Positions 23,732 to 32,826 of a stretch of 33,569 nucleotides of DNA are shown piece by piece. The notes below the pieces were generated by a model, which was not told where the DNA came from, ran no database searches, and worked only from the letters and a program-made list of their open reading frames with translations. Each line of letters starts with the position of its first letter. Positions within the stretch are counted from its first letter, which is position 1. Origin of the DNA: an uncultured Bacteroidales bacterium (GTDB taxonomy: Bacteria; Bacteroidota; Bacteroidia; Bacteroidales; UBA4417); contig CALCJE010000211.1 in NCBI GenBank assembly GCA_937965665.1, forward strand, positions 1-33,569. The letters run 5' to 3'. The position numbers and the translations under genes were made by a program.

Positions 23732-25483
23732 TTATTGTTCTGTCCGTACATATGCTTTAAGGGTAGCACATTCTTCACCTTTGCTTTCGCCATATGGTCG
23801 AATGGTATAGGTGCCTACCCTGGCCGGCACGATAAATGTTTCGGCATAATGGACTATAAATGGTTTGAATTCGGCAGTCGGGCTTTCAACTATAGCCTCC
23901 CTACCCTGCACCAGGTTCAGTACGTTAACACTGTTCCCCGTATGGTGTGTCACGGTATTTTTGAACCAGTGCCTGCGGGTCTCGATAAATCCGGTTTTGT
24001 GCAAACCGGTTCGTTCTTCGCGCCAGCCAACGCCTTCGGCCAACAACTCAACCTGGCTAACCAGTTCATTAAGGCAAAACTGCGTATCGCGATCCGGATG
24101 AATAACATTTGCACCATGATCAATATTAATGGCGCGCGGTTTTCCATCCAATCCAAGACGCCTCCAGTCGTATAACTTAAATGTAAAAATGTAAGGTGTT
24201 GCGCTGATTTCCAGAACCATACTGTTGGCGCCCGAGCAGTGAACGGTTCCGCTTGGAATAAGAAAATGATCGTGTTTGCGGGCCGGGAATTTATTTACAT
24301 ACTTACCGGCATCAAATTCGCAACCTGTTTCCTGTGCTGTTTTGAGGGCTTCAATCATTTCGCTGGTATTACTACCTGTTTTTAACCCCAGGAAAACCTC
24401 AGCCCCTGGTTTAGCATCCAGCAAATAATAGCTCTCGTCCTGGGTATAGGACATTCCGAATTTTTCTTTTATGTAAGTATCGGTGGGATGAACCTGGAAA
24501 CTGAGGTTGCCCCCTTCCATGGTATCGAGCAGATCGAAGCGGATGGGGAACTCTTTCCCGAAACGATCCTCGACCGGTTTGCCCAGTAACTCAGTGCTTT
24601 TATAAAACACGAGGTTAATGGAAGGGATTTCGAATTTTACGCCTTCAACATCAAAAAGAAGGCTATTTTCTTCGGGCACGCCATCAAACGACCATGCAAA
24701 ATTGGGTTTCGACTTATCGAGGCCAAACGCGTGTTTCATCCACTGCCCTCCCCATGGACCCGGATCGAAATAAGGCACAACCCTGAAGGGGCTTTGAGAA
24801 ATTGCATCCAGGCCGTTGAGCATGTCGGCGGCAAACATCATTTTGGGTTCATCCTGGTGATTGGTATCCAACCAATAATCAGCCTTGTCGAACAATTGTT
24901 GTTTCAACCGGTCGCAGATACGCCAATCGACAAAAAAACCACGTTTGTATTGAATCCCGGGTGTTTCATCAGCATTATTTATTCCCAGGTTATTAATTTC
25001 GTGCTTCCGCTGGCGCAACTGAATTTCCCAGCGTGCCATATCGGCATACACCAGGCAATCATAGTTTTCGGCTATTAATGATGCTGCATGTCCGTATACC
25101 ACAACCAATCCATTTGCCTTGTTTATTGCTGCGCGCAAATGATCAACTTTCGCAGGATCCAGCAAATCACTATAATTCAGGCTGGTCATGTAGCCAAAAA
25201 TAGCATCATCGGTAACATATTGAAAAGTAATTTCGCGAATTTTTTCCTCCGGATAAAATGCCTGGCCTGATTCAATAAATAAGGCAGGATTTAAAAGTTG
25301 GAATGCACTCCGTAACTCAGCATGATGCACCCCTTGGTAGCATTCGACTATTATTATATAACTATTATTGTTACTATTATCAATCCGGTAGTTTAACTCC
25401 TGCATGATCCGGTTCCAGCCGGAAAAAACTTTCCCGCTGACCGGAAATGTGGGTGCCAGGTTATAATTAGGAGTGCTGTGCAT
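23732..25483 (-). CDS. Class I mannose-6-phosphate isomerase with N-terminal kinase-like domain
   Basis: From ATG at 25483 (MHSTPNYNLAPTF) the product is 583 residues. An upstream ATG at 25555 would add 24 hydrophobic residues that do not fit the family. The C-terminal ~350 residues are a type I phosphomannose isomerase: the zinc site is suggested by FQVHPTDTY (Gln/His), DESYYLLDA (Glu) and IPSGTVHCSG (His). FDPGPWGGQWMK marks its beginning. The N-terminal ~210 residues (YIIIVECYQGVHH, FIESGQAFYPEEKIREI, VVYGHAASLIAENYD, YADMARWEIQLRQR) resemble a nucleoside-kinase-like fold without a P-loop. The reaction is mannose-6-P to fructose-6-P, feeding mannose use or GDP-mannose supply. Long two-domain forms like this are known in Bacteroidota. 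It stands alone and is convergent with the exported-protein cluster. Confidence 0.9.
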   Translation of the reverse strand: MHSTPNYNLAPTFPVSGKVFSGWNRIMQELNYRIDNSNNNSYIIIVECYQGVHHAELRSAFQLLNPALFIESGQAFYPEEKIREITFQYVTDDAIFGYMTSLNYSDLLDPAKVDHLRAAINKANGLVVVYGHAASLIAENYDCLVYADMARWEIQLRQRKHEINNLGINNADETPGIQYKRGFFVDWRICDRLKQQLFDKADYWLDTNHQDEPKMMFAADMLNGLDAISQSPFRVVPYFDPGPWGGQWMKHAFGLDKSKPNFAWSFDGVPEENSLLFDVEGVKFEIPSINLVFYKSTELLGKPVEDRFGKEFPIRFDLLDTMEGGNLSFQVHPTDTYIKEKFGMSYTQDESYYLLDAKPGAEVFLGLKTGSNTSEMIEALKTAQETGCEFDAGKYVNKFPARKHDHFLIPSGTVHCSGANSMVLEISATPYIFTFKLYDWRRLGLDGKPRAINIDHGANVIHPDRDTQFCLNELVSQVELLAEGVGWREERTGLHKTGFIETRRHWFKNTVTHHTGNSVNVLNLVQGREAIVESPTAEFKPFIVHYAETFIVPARVGTYTIRPYGESKGEECATLKAYVRTEQ

Positions 25484-25768
25484 GGAATGATTTATTGTAT
25501 GTTCAGAAACAATCAAACCTATGACAAATATCCTGAAGATATAAACTAAAAGCAAAAAATCATGGGAATATCTCCCTCAAAATACAGGGAACGCGAAAAA
25601 GCAACTAACTGATTCCCGGTAGAACACTGACATTCTTTTCAACAAAACAGCTTGCATTTTTCCTGATTTTTAACTAACTTAGCTAATTGCTTTTACCCTG
25701 CTGCCTGCTTCTGCTATCAGACGCTTCTATCATAATAAAATCACTGAATAGCTTTCGGAAATTAGGGT

Positions 25769-26278
25769 ATGAAAAAGTTAGCATTCATAACAATTGCTCT
25801 GTTGGTTCTGAGTATTGATGTTTCAGGACAAGGAAGTGCATTAATACTGGTTAAAACAAAGAACGGGGTTGAAAGAACCTATTATGAAGGAAAGAAAGTG
25901 AAAGCAGTGCTGATGAACGGCGAAGCGTTTAAAGGCACCCTGACTATAGTTAATGACTCATGTATAACGCTTGGGGCTGATACCATCCGGTTATCGCAGG
26001 TTGAGCGGTTCAGGATAAAATCGACTGCCAATTTTATTTCGGGCGGACTTATTATCGGGGCTGGGATACTGGGAACAGCCATAGGCATAAAAATAATAAC
26101 CGAAAGTGCTGCTGCCGGTGGATATGCGGCCTTTTTCGGGGTACTTTTTAGCTTACCACTGGCTACTGTTGGCATAATGGCCGCAGGCGCCGGACTGGCA
26201 ATTATACTTGCAGGCAAAAAATATACGCGGCTTCAATGGCAATACAGTATACGGCTAATTCCGCCTCCTGCACCATAG
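25769..26278 (+). CDS. Exported protein with two C-terminal membrane segments, unknown
   Basis: The 169-residue product has a signal peptide (MKKLAFITIALLVLSIDVSG). A small beta-rich domain follows (about 25-87: KTKNGVERTYYEGKKVKAVL, then GEAFKGTLTIVND), with a pattern like an SH3/Sm-type barrel. Two Gly/Ala-rich hydrophobic segments are at about 91-109 and 117-147 before a short basic tail ending RLIPPPAP. It is probably an inner-membrane protein with the small domain outside the cytoplasm. It is flanked by divergent and convergent genes and is likely monocistronic. No family recognised. Confidence 0.7.
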   Translation: MKKLAFITIALLVLSIDVSGQGSALILVKTKNGVERTYYEGKKVKAVLMNGEAFKGTLTIVNDSCITLGADTIRLSQVERFRIKSTANFISGGLIIGAGILGTAIGIKIITESAAAGGYAAFFGVLFSLPLATVGIMAAGAGLAIILAGKKYTRLQWQYSIRLIPPPAP

Positions 26279-26366
26279 TTGCTATTTCCAACACGAATTC
26301 AATACTTTTTTTCCGGTAATCCACATATCAACAAAAATCCTGCAGATATTCAGTTTCACGAATGAA

Positions 26367-28715
26367 TTATTCGCTGCGAATGGCATCCACCGGGTTGCGG
26401 GAGGCTACTCTCCAGCTTTGCCAGCTCACGGTTGAAATGGCGATAATATAAGCTATAAGCGGCCCGGCAATAAATGCCCATACAAGCATCGGAGTATGAA
26501 AATAGAACCTTGCCAGGAACTTTGATCCTATAAAGTAAGCCATAGGCATTGCAAGGATAATGGCAACGGTGACCCATTTTGAATAATTTGTGAGCAGCAG
26601 CTGCATGATCGACAGTATACTTGCACCATTGGTCTTGCGGATGCCTATTTCGCGGGTACGGCTCTCGGCTGTAAACGAAGCCAGGCCAAATAACCCCATA
26701 CATGCCAGCGAAATAGCAATAATAAATGCCAGTCCCACCAGGTTCGACGGGAGACTCAATCGTGATACCGACATAATATCGCGGAATAACCTGGGCTGCA
26801 GTACTGCTGCCGGATCGTACCGTTTTGCAACTTTACTTATTTTACCGGCTGTGGCAAGAAAACTGCCTGTTGTAAATTTGACCATGATAAATGAGCCGGT
26901 GGCCGGTCGCAGCCGAATAATTACCGGCACTACAGGCCCCGAAAGATCAAGAACATGTAAATTTTTAAATACCCCGATCACAGTTCCTTTGGTTCCTTCT
27001 ACGGTTAACGAAGAACCAACCGGGTTTTTATATTTCATCAACCGGGCAGCCACATCGTTCACCAGGTAATTGCTCGAATCCATCTCGAAAGCGGGATCAA
27101 AAAAGCGCCCTTCAACCATTTCCAGTTTAACAATTTTATTGTAGTCGAAGTCGGAATCTACGCACCAAAACATTTGTTTCTCAGTAACTGCTTTCCCATC
27201 CCAGTTTACATCGCCGATAGGCCCGAAGCCAGTAGCCGGGATACAGTTATTAAAACTAACCACGCTAATCCCGTTATTCGCAAGCAATTCATTTTTAAAT
27301 GCACCGGCATGCTTCTTTATGTTCTCTGTGTTTTCGATTACAATCACCTGATCCTGTTCCACACCAACATCATAACTGCGCATATAAAAATCCTGTGCTT
27401 TAATTATCATCATGCAAATGATTAAAACCACAGGTATCACCAGCTGAAAAACAATTAGTCCCTGCCTGAATTTGCTATAGCTATGGCTGGTGGGGAGTTT
27501 ACCTTTCAGCACATGAACAGGGTTTGAGGATGCCAGGTAAAACGCAGGTAATAAGCCGGCAGCCAATACCGTAAACAGCGTAACTGATACCATAAATATG
27601 AACATCCTTATATCCAGCAAATTAAAACGGATATCGTTATGAAACATGCTGTTAAAACCGTCAACCAGCATACTTACCAGCATGCATGCCGAAACAAGGC
27701 TTACCAGCGTTACAATGAATGTTTCGCCCAGGAATTGTAAAACAATTGCCGGCTTACCCGATCCAAACACTTTTTTAATACCTGCCTCGCGGTTTCGTCT
27801 GATATTGAGCGCGATAGAAAGATTTATAAAATTGAAACAAGCAATAAGCAAAATGGCGAACCCAATAGCACCGACGATTACCACGGTCTGCATTTCGCCC
27901 CAAACCCGCTGTCCGCCCGCGTAACGGTACAATAATTTATCGCTGAGCGGGAAAAGCATCAGTTCCTGGTTCAGTGTCGATTCCTGTTTTATGATCAGGT
28001 TCTTGATTTTAGCTTCAAATTTCTTAGGATCAGTGTTATTTTTAAGCACAATCCAGGTTTCGTTGGCATCGCTTCCGGTTTCGGAAGCCCAGGGATTATC
28101 GGCCAGAAAACGTTCGAAAGGAATTACAAATTCGAATTGCAGCGTCGATTGGCCAGGCACCTTATGAAACACAGCAGTTACATGAAATGCCTGCAATTTA
28201 TCACCTTCCTTTAACTGCACGATTTTACCAATACAGTTTACATTACCAAAAAATTTCATGGCCATGGTTTCCGAAATGGCAATAGCTTTCGGATCGGCCA
28301 ATACATTTCCATTGTTTTGCATAAGCGGAAATGTAAATACGCTGAAAAAATTTTCATCAGCATAATACCCGCTTTCGGTAAACGATTTGCCTCCATATTC
28401 AAAATTGGCCTCACGCCCGGTTAGCCTGGTAATTGATTCAATTTCGGGTGCCCGGGCTTTTAAAACATCAGCCAGTGAAGCAGAAAGATAACCTTTTGGG
28501 TAACGATCACCATTAAAATAAGTTACGTAAGCCTCAACTGAATACAAACGATTGTAGTTTTTCTGAAACCGGTCGTAGCTTAAGGCATTAAAAATGTACA
28601 GCACCGAAACAATAGCGCATGCAAGACCAAATGTGAGGCAAATAAAATTGAGGATGCTATACGTTTTGTTACGCCAAAGGTAGCGCGAAGCGATTTTAAT
28701 GAAATTGGCTTGCAT
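26367..28715 (-). CDS. ABC transporter permease, MacB/FtsX type
   Basis: The 782-residue protein has the duplicated FtsX layout common in Bacteroidota. An N-terminal helix (about 20-45) is followed by a large periplasmic MacB-type domain, three helices around 285-400, a short linker with another helix, a second periplasmic domain, and three C-terminal helices (about 660-775). Motifs include RNREAGIKKVFGSGK and SRTREIGIRKTNGAS, the cytosolic coupling-helix regions contacting the ATPase, and the ending RNPVDAIRSE. Such permeases work by mechanotransmission rather than conventional import. It follows its ATPase gene (99-nt gap). No HlyD-type adaptor or TolC-like gene is adjacent. Likely controlled by the divergent sigma-54 regulator. 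Confidence 0.92.
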   Translation of the reverse strand: MQANFIKIASRYLWRNKTYSILNFICLTFGLACAIVSVLYIFNALSYDRFQKNYNRLYSVEAYVTYFNGDRYPKGYLSASLADVLKARAPEIESITRLTGREANFEYGGKSFTESGYYADENFFSVFTFPLMQNNGNVLADPKAIAISETMAMKFFGNVNCIGKIVQLKEGDKLQAFHVTAVFHKVPGQSTLQFEFVIPFERFLADNPWASETGSDANETWIVLKNNTDPKKFEAKIKNLIIKQESTLNQELMLFPLSDKLLYRYAGGQRVWGEMQTVVIVGAIGFAILLIACFNFINLSIALNIRRNREAGIKKVFGSGKPAIVLQFLGETFIVTLVSLVSACMLVSMLVDGFNSMFHNDIRFNLLDIRMFIFMVSVTLFTVLAAGLLPAFYLASSNPVHVLKGKLPTSHSYSKFRQGLIVFQLVIPVVLIICMMIIKAQDFYMRSYDVGVEQDQVIVIENTENIKKHAGAFKNELLANNGISVVSFNNCIPATGFGPIGDVNWDGKAVTEKQMFWCVDSDFDYNKIVKLEMVEGRFFDPAFEMDSSNYLVNDVAARLMKYKNPVGSSLTVEGTKGTVIGVFKNLHVLDLSGPVVPVIIRLRPATGSFIMVKFTTGSFLATAGKISKVAKRYDPAAVLQPRLFRDIMSVSRLSLPSNLVGLAFIIAISLACMGLFGLASFTAESRTREIGIRKTNGASILSIMQLLLTNYSKWVTVAIILAMPMAYFIGSKFLARFYFHTPMLVWAFIAGPLIAYIIAISTVSWQSWRVASRNPVDAIRSE

Positions 28716-28788
28716 TATTTTTGGATTTTATGAGTAATTGTAATTGTGTTAAATCCCGGTTTGTTACGGCCTGAAAATGATAACGGGT

Positions 28789-28814
28789 TTCCGGTTGCTT
28801 TGCAGCATCCGGAA
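28789..28814 (-). promoter_or_regulatory. Intercistronic hairpin between ABC ATPase and permease genes
   Basis: TTCCGG-T-TGC (28789-28798) pairs with GCA-T-CCGGAA (28805-28814) around a 6-nt loop with one T-T mismatch. It abuts the ATPase stop codon. There is no T-tract on the minus strand, so it more likely sets mRNA processing or partial attenuation than full termination. Confidence 0.4.
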
Positions 28815-29513
28815 CTACCAAACCAGTTCCTTCACGCTTGCATTTTCCGACTCGGTTACAATCTGCCCGTCGAAAAGATTTATAACCCGGTGGGCAAACC
28901 CTGAATCGTGCCTGGAGTGTGTCACCATCACAATGGTGGTACCTGCCCTGTTGAGTTCGGTGAGCATATTCATCACTTCAATCCCGTTTCGCGAATCGAG
29001 ATTTCCGGTTGGTTCATCGGCAAGCACCAGCTTCGGATTGGCAACAACAGCCCTGGCTATGGCAACCCGTTGCTGTTGTCCACCCGATAATTGTTGCGGG
29101 AAATGCCCGGCCCTGTGCCCCATTTTCATTCGGTCCAGCATTTCGTTAACCCGATGTCTTCGCTCCGTTGCAGTCAATTTCAGATAGTTAAGCGGGAGCT
29201 CTACATTTTCAAAAACATTTAATTCGTCTATCAGGTTAAAATTCTGGAAAACAAAGCCAACATTACCCCTGCGAAGTTTGGTACGCTGCCTTTCGTGCAG
29301 GTTGCCCACCTCCTGCCCGTCGAAATAATAAGTTCCTTCTGTCGGATTATCGAGCAGGCCAATAATATTAAGCAAAGTCGATTTCCCACAGCCTGAAGGC
29401 CCCATCACCGCAACAAAATCGCCTTTGTGGATGGTAATATCCACTTTGTGTAAAGCGCTGGTTTCAACTTCTTCAGTTCTGAATACTTTTGTAAGTTGCT
29501 CAATTTTAATCAT
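28815..29513 (-). CDS. ABC transporter ATP-binding protein, MacB/LolD type
   Basis: The 232-residue protein is a complete ABC ATPase: Walker A GPSGCGKST at 38-46, Q-loop VFQNFNLIDEL, signature LSGGQQQR at 143-150, Walker B LVLADEPTGNLDS from about 163, and H-loop VMVTHS. The Q-loop and TGNLDS pattern place it in the MacB/LolD/FtsE group that pairs with FtsX-type permeases, the gene immediately downstream. It acts as a cytosolic homodimer on the permease. It is the first gene of the minus-strand unit, divergent from the sigma-54 regulator, with a 321-nt shared upstream region. Confidence 0.95.
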   Translation of the reverse strand: MIKIEQLTKVFRTEEVETSALHKVDITIHKGDFVAVMGPSGCGKSTLLNIIGLLDNPTEGTYYFDGQEVGNLHERQRTKLRRGNVGFVFQNFNLIDELNVFENVELPLNYLKLTATERRHRVNEMLDRMKMGHRAGHFPQQLSGGQQQRVAIARAVVANPKLVLADEPTGNLDSRNGIEVMNMLTELNRAGTTIVMVTHSRHDSGFAHRVINLFDGQIVTESENASVKELVW

Positions 29514-29671
29514 TTGATTTTTCTTTATGGTTTGTGATGCAGATGCTATTTTGTTGTTCGTTAATTATTTCAACACCTTTATGATCCTTATCCTGAAACA
29601 CTGCTCCTCATCTAAATTTAAGTGTTCAGGTTTTAAAAATAAACACATTACAAAGTTCCTGATTTAATAAG

Positions 29672-29686
29672 ACCAAAATCATGCCA
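29672..29686 (-). promoter_or_regulatory. Possible sigma-54 (-24/-12) promoter facing the ABC genes
   Basis: The minus strand reads TGGCATGATTTTGGT. The -24 part TGGCAYG is perfect and the GG-N10-G spacing is right, but the -12 part is TGGT instead of TTGC. It lies about 160 nt upstream of the ABC ATPase start. Weight comes mostly from context: the divergent gene encodes a GAFTDA-containing sigma-54 activator. The remaining intergenic sequence 29514-29834 is AT-rich without other clear sites. Confidence 0.3.
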
Positions 29687-29806
29687 GCCAAATAAACAAT
29701 TGATTTACTGAAATATACCAACCATCAACGATCAGCACATGTAAAATATTCATACAAAATGTGTCTAATAATCATACAACAAGGTTCGATATGTAGTTTG
29801 TTGCCG

Positions 29807-29814
29807 TACATTTG
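29807..29814 (+). promoter_or_regulatory. -7 box (TACATTTG) before the regulator gene
   Basis: TACATTTG matches TAnnTTTG, 20 nt before the regulator ATG at 29835. A TTCG, one base from TTTG, lies 18 nt upstream (29785-29788). The regulator is probably transcribed by the primary sigma factor. Confidence 0.45.
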
Positions 29815-29834
29815 ATACTCACAACGAAATAACC

Positions 29835-31196
29835 ATGCAAAAAGGAAGAATTCTTGTAGTTGATGATAACAAAGGCGTACAAAGTGCACTTGAGCTGCTG
29901 CTGGCCCCGGTATGTAAATCGGTGAACAGCATCTGCAGTCCTAACCAGCTGGTTCCAATCCTGGAAGCGGGCAGCACTGACCTGATCCTGCTGGACATGA
30001 ATTTCTCGGCAGGGGTTAATTCGGGCAACGAAGGCCTGTACTGGCTCAGAAGAATTAAAGAAATGAATGCCGATATCCCTGTTATACTGATTACGGCGTA
30101 TGGAGATGTTGAATTAGCTGTAAAAGCGCTTAAAGAAGGCGCCACCGACTTTATCCTGAAACCCTGGGATAATCAGAAATTACTTGCCACAGTTGCAGCG
30201 GGTTTTCAGCTGCGCTGGTCAAAACTCGAAGTATCGCACCTGAAACAGAAAGAGGGATTCCTGAAAAGTGAAATAAACCGGGAGGTAGTACCAATTATTG
30301 GTTCGTCGGCACCCATGCAACAAATGATGAACTTGCTTGCCAGGATAGCACCTACCGAAGCAAACGTTCTGATAACGGGCGAAAATGGAACAGGTAAAGA
30401 ACTGGTAGCCCGCGAAATACACCGCCTGTCAGCGCGCAGCAGCGAAATTATGGTTACCGTTGATATGGGCGCTGTGAGCGAAACACTTTTTGAAAGTGAA
30501 CTTTTTGGCCATGTAAAGGGTGCTTTTACTGATGCCCGCGAGGATCGCGTTGGTAAAATGGAAGCGGCAAACCACGGAACACTGTTTCTCGACGAGATAG
30601 GAAACCTGAACCTGCCTTTGCAATCGAAAATATTAACGGCATTGCAAAACAGGGAAATTACCCGGCTAGGATCGAACAAACCCATACCTATTGATATCCG
30701 CCTGATCAGCGCCACCAACCGCGATCTCACAAAAATGATTTCCGACGGGCAATTCAGGGAAGATCTGCTGTACCGGCTAAATACCATCCATATCGAGGTA
30801 CCTCCATTGCGCGAACGTGGAAAGGACATAACAGACCTGGCCGAATATTTTACCCGGAAATTTGCTATCAGGTATGGCAAAGCGAACCTGCGGCTTAGCC
30901 AGGCTGCAGCCGATAAACTACTAACTTACCCCTGGCCCGGCAATATCAGGGAATTGCAGCATACAATCGAAAAGGCGGTTATTTTAAGCGACAGCCAGGT
31001 GCTGAAGCCGGAAGTATTTTTTTTCAAACCGCTTACTACCAGTAAAATGAAAATCGATATCACCCTCCAGGAAATGGAAAAACAATTCATTGCAGGTGTG
31101 CTCCAGAAGGTTGAGGGTAACCTGTCGCTGGCTGCACAAAAACTGGGGGTAACACGCCAAACGCTTTATAACAAGATTAAGAAGTATGGCTTGTAG
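29835..31196 (+). CDS. Sigma-54-dependent response regulator, NtrC family
   Basis: The 453-residue protein has the three NtrC-type domains. The receiver has an acidic pair in VVDDNKG, phospho-acceptor Asp54 in LILLDMNFSAG and Lys109 in ILKPWDN. The AAA+ domain has Walker A GENGTGKE at about 182-189, the sigma-54-contacting GAFTDA at 229-234, Walker B TLFLDEIGN near 249-257 and an arginine-finger region. The C-terminal Fis-type HTH has LSLAAQKLGVTRQTLYNKIK. It would activate RNA polymerase-sigma-54 once phosphorylated by the kinase encoded 142 nt downstream. Divergent placement from an ABC transporter operon suggests that operon is a target. Confidence 0.96.
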   Translation: MQKGRILVVDDNKGVQSALELLLAPVCKSVNSICSPNQLVPILEAGSTDLILLDMNFSAGVNSGNEGLYWLRRIKEMNADIPVILITAYGDVELAVKALKEGATDFILKPWDNQKLLATVAAGFQLRWSKLEVSHLKQKEGFLKSEINREVVPIIGSSAPMQQMMNLLARIAPTEANVLITGENGTGKELVAREIHRLSARSSEIMVTVDMGAVSETLFESELFGHVKGAFTDAREDRVGKMEAANHGTLFLDEIGNLNLPLQSKILTALQNREITRLGSNKPIPIDIRLISATNRDLTKMISDGQFREDLLYRLNTIHIEVPPLRERGKDITDLAEYFTRKFAIRYGKANLRLSQAAADKLLTYPWPGNIRELQHTIEKAVILSDSQVLKPEVFFFKPLTTSKMKIDITLQEMEKQFIAGVLQKVEGNLSLAAQKLGVTRQTLYNKIKKYGL

Positions 31197-31290
31197 GGAT
31201 GTGAGATGTCACATGTGGGATGTCGGATATGGGATGTGACTTGCAGGCAGGGATAGCTGGCAGGGATTTCGGATATCTATGGCAGGAAAA
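31197..31290. repeat. Low-complexity spacer with GGGATGTGA-like units
   Basis: Between the regulator stop and the kinase gene the plus strand repeats imperfect units such as GGGATGTGAGATGT, GTGGGATGTCGG, ATGGGATGTGAC and GGCAGGGAT. It contains a small hairpin ATGTGA (31199-31204) / TCACAT (31209-31214). The style resembles the degenerate G-rich spacer at 6.1-6.3 kb but the unit differs. No gene or clear promoter is seen up to 31338. Confidence 0.6.
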
Positions 31291-31338
31291 CTTCGAATTT
31301 TGAAACAACGACAATTAAACAATGATCACAAATAAGAT

Positions 31339-32685
31339 ATGAATAAAACCTTATATTATTCAATCATTTACAGGGTTACAGCCATTGTACTTACTTCGCT
31401 GGTAATGGCCTTTGCGGCTGTGTATTTCAGGCAGTGGTCCATAGTTGCTGTGGGTTTCATACTGATAATAGTACAGGCTGCTTCCGCCGTTCATGCTTTA
31501 AACCGTACCAACCTGCAAATCAGCTATTTTTTCAAAGCCATACGAAACGAGGACTCTACACTGCATTTCCCGGTCAAAACAAAAAGTAAGGTGGTGAACG
31601 AATTGAACAGCAGTATGAACCGGCTGAATGAACTGATCAGTGAGGCAAAAATGCAGAACCGCGCCCAGGAGCAATACTACCAAACCATACTCGAACATGC
31701 TGCAACCGGTCTGCTTACTTACGATGACCGCGGAAATATACTTCTGGCAAATTCAACAGCCAGGCGTTTACTGGGATGCGAACCACTTACCCACCTTCAG
31801 CAACTCGAAAAAATACAGGAAGGCTTATCTGTTGAATTTGAAAAAATTAAAACCACAGGGCAAAAACTCGTAAACCTGGCTAACGAAAGGGGTAGCATGC
31901 AACTTTCGTTACGCGCCACGTCGATGATAGCTCACAATCAGCATCTAACACTGCTTTCCATACAGGATATCCGGAATGAACTTGATGAAAAGGAAACTGA
32001 ATCGTGGATACGCCTGATCAGGGTGCTTACCCACGAAATCATGAACAGCATAGCTCCTATAACCTCGCTGTCCGAAACCATGTCGGGTTATTTCAACGGG
32101 AAAGATGGCCCCCGGATGCCCGGTGATATAGACGAAGCGACCATTGGAAACACCATAAAGGGGTTGAGTGTGATACAGGAACGAGGCAAAGGCCTGGTGA
32201 ACTTTGTAGATTCGTACCGCAAACTTACCCACCTGCATACACCTGATTATAAGAATTTTAACCTTCAGATATTTCTGGAGAAAACCAAACTGCTGTTGTG
32301 TTCGGAACTTAATTTTGATAACATTAACTTTTCGGTAAACCTGCAAAAGCCCGACATGATGCTGAAAGCTGACGAAAACCTGATGTCCCAGGTTATCATC
32401 AACCTGGTGCGAAACTCATGGGAAGCACTTTGCAACCAGGATAACGCAATAATACAGATTAAGGCACATTACAATGAAAATCAGCAGACTGTAATCGAAA
32501 TTATTGATAACGGCCCCGGGATTCCAGCTGATCTGCTGGATAAAATATTTGTCCCTTTTTTTACTACCCGCGAAAACGGCAGCGGCATTGGCCTGAGCTT
32601 ATCGCGACAAATTATGCGGCTTCATGGCGGTTCACTCACGGTTCAATCCGTCCCCGGGCGCACCAGCTTTGTTATTGTTCTGTAG
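31339..32685 (+). CDS. Membrane-bound sensor histidine kinase (partner of the sigma-54 regulator)
   Basis: The 448-residue protein has two N-terminal membrane helices (about 12-30 and 33-51) with almost no periplasmic loop, so it probably senses an intramembrane or cytosolic signal. A linker with a coiled-coil-like segment and a PAS-like domain (about 112-215) follow. The H-box is VLTHEIMNSIAPITSLSE with phospho-acceptor His232. The ATPase domain has N-box VIINLVRNSWEAL, G1 IIDNGPGIP, F-box FVPFFTTR and G2 GSGIGLSL. This kinase type is regularly paired with NtrC-like regulators beside ABC transporters in Bacteroidota. It follows the regulator by 142 nt and ends before a strong terminator. Confidence 0.95.
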   Translation: MNKTLYYSIIYRVTAIVLTSLVMAFAAVYFRQWSIVAVGFILIIVQAASAVHALNRTNLQISYFFKAIRNEDSTLHFPVKTKSKVVNELNSSMNRLNELISEAKMQNRAQEQYYQTILEHAATGLLTYDDRGNILLANSTARRLLGCEPLTHLQQLEKIQEGLSVEFEKIKTTGQKLVNLANERGSMQLSLRATSMIAHNQHLTLLSIQDIRNELDEKETESWIRLIRVLTHEIMNSIAPITSLSETMSGYFNGKDGPRMPGDIDEATIGNTIKGLSVIQERGKGLVNFVDSYRKLTHLHTPDYKNFNLQIFLEKTKLLLCSELNFDNINFSVNLQKPDMMLKADENLMSQVIINLVRNSWEALCNQDNAIIQIKAHYNENQQTVIEIIDNGPGIPADLLDKIFVPFFTTRENGSGIGLSLSRQIMRLHGGSLTVQSVPGRTSFVIVL

Positions 32686-32753
32686 CCTGGGTTGTATTTT
32701 AACTTATATAAGTTTACGCATCTACCTGTATAATTATCTGCCAGATTAAACCA

Positions 32754-32793
32754 AAACTGCCCTTCAGGTAATAAGAAGGGCAGTTTCGTGTTT
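32754..32793. terminator. Bidirectional terminator between kinase gene and T9SS protein gene
   Basis: AAACTGCCCTTC (32754-32765) and GAAGGGCAGTTT (32775-32786) form a perfect 12-bp stem with a 9-nt loop. T-rich sequence follows on both strands (TTTCGTGTTTT plus; TTTTGGTTT minus). It sits between the convergent kinase gene (stop 32685) and the secreted-protein gene (stop 32827). Confidence 0.9.
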
Positions 32794-32826
32794 TCAGATT
32801 TCAAGCCAACCAATTATGAGAAAAGA

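Noticed and set aside
25484..25555. 24-residue N-terminal extension of the mannose-6-phosphate isomerase
   Set aside because: The extra residues are hydrophobic and do not fit a cytosolic enzyme; family members start near the internal ATG at 25483.
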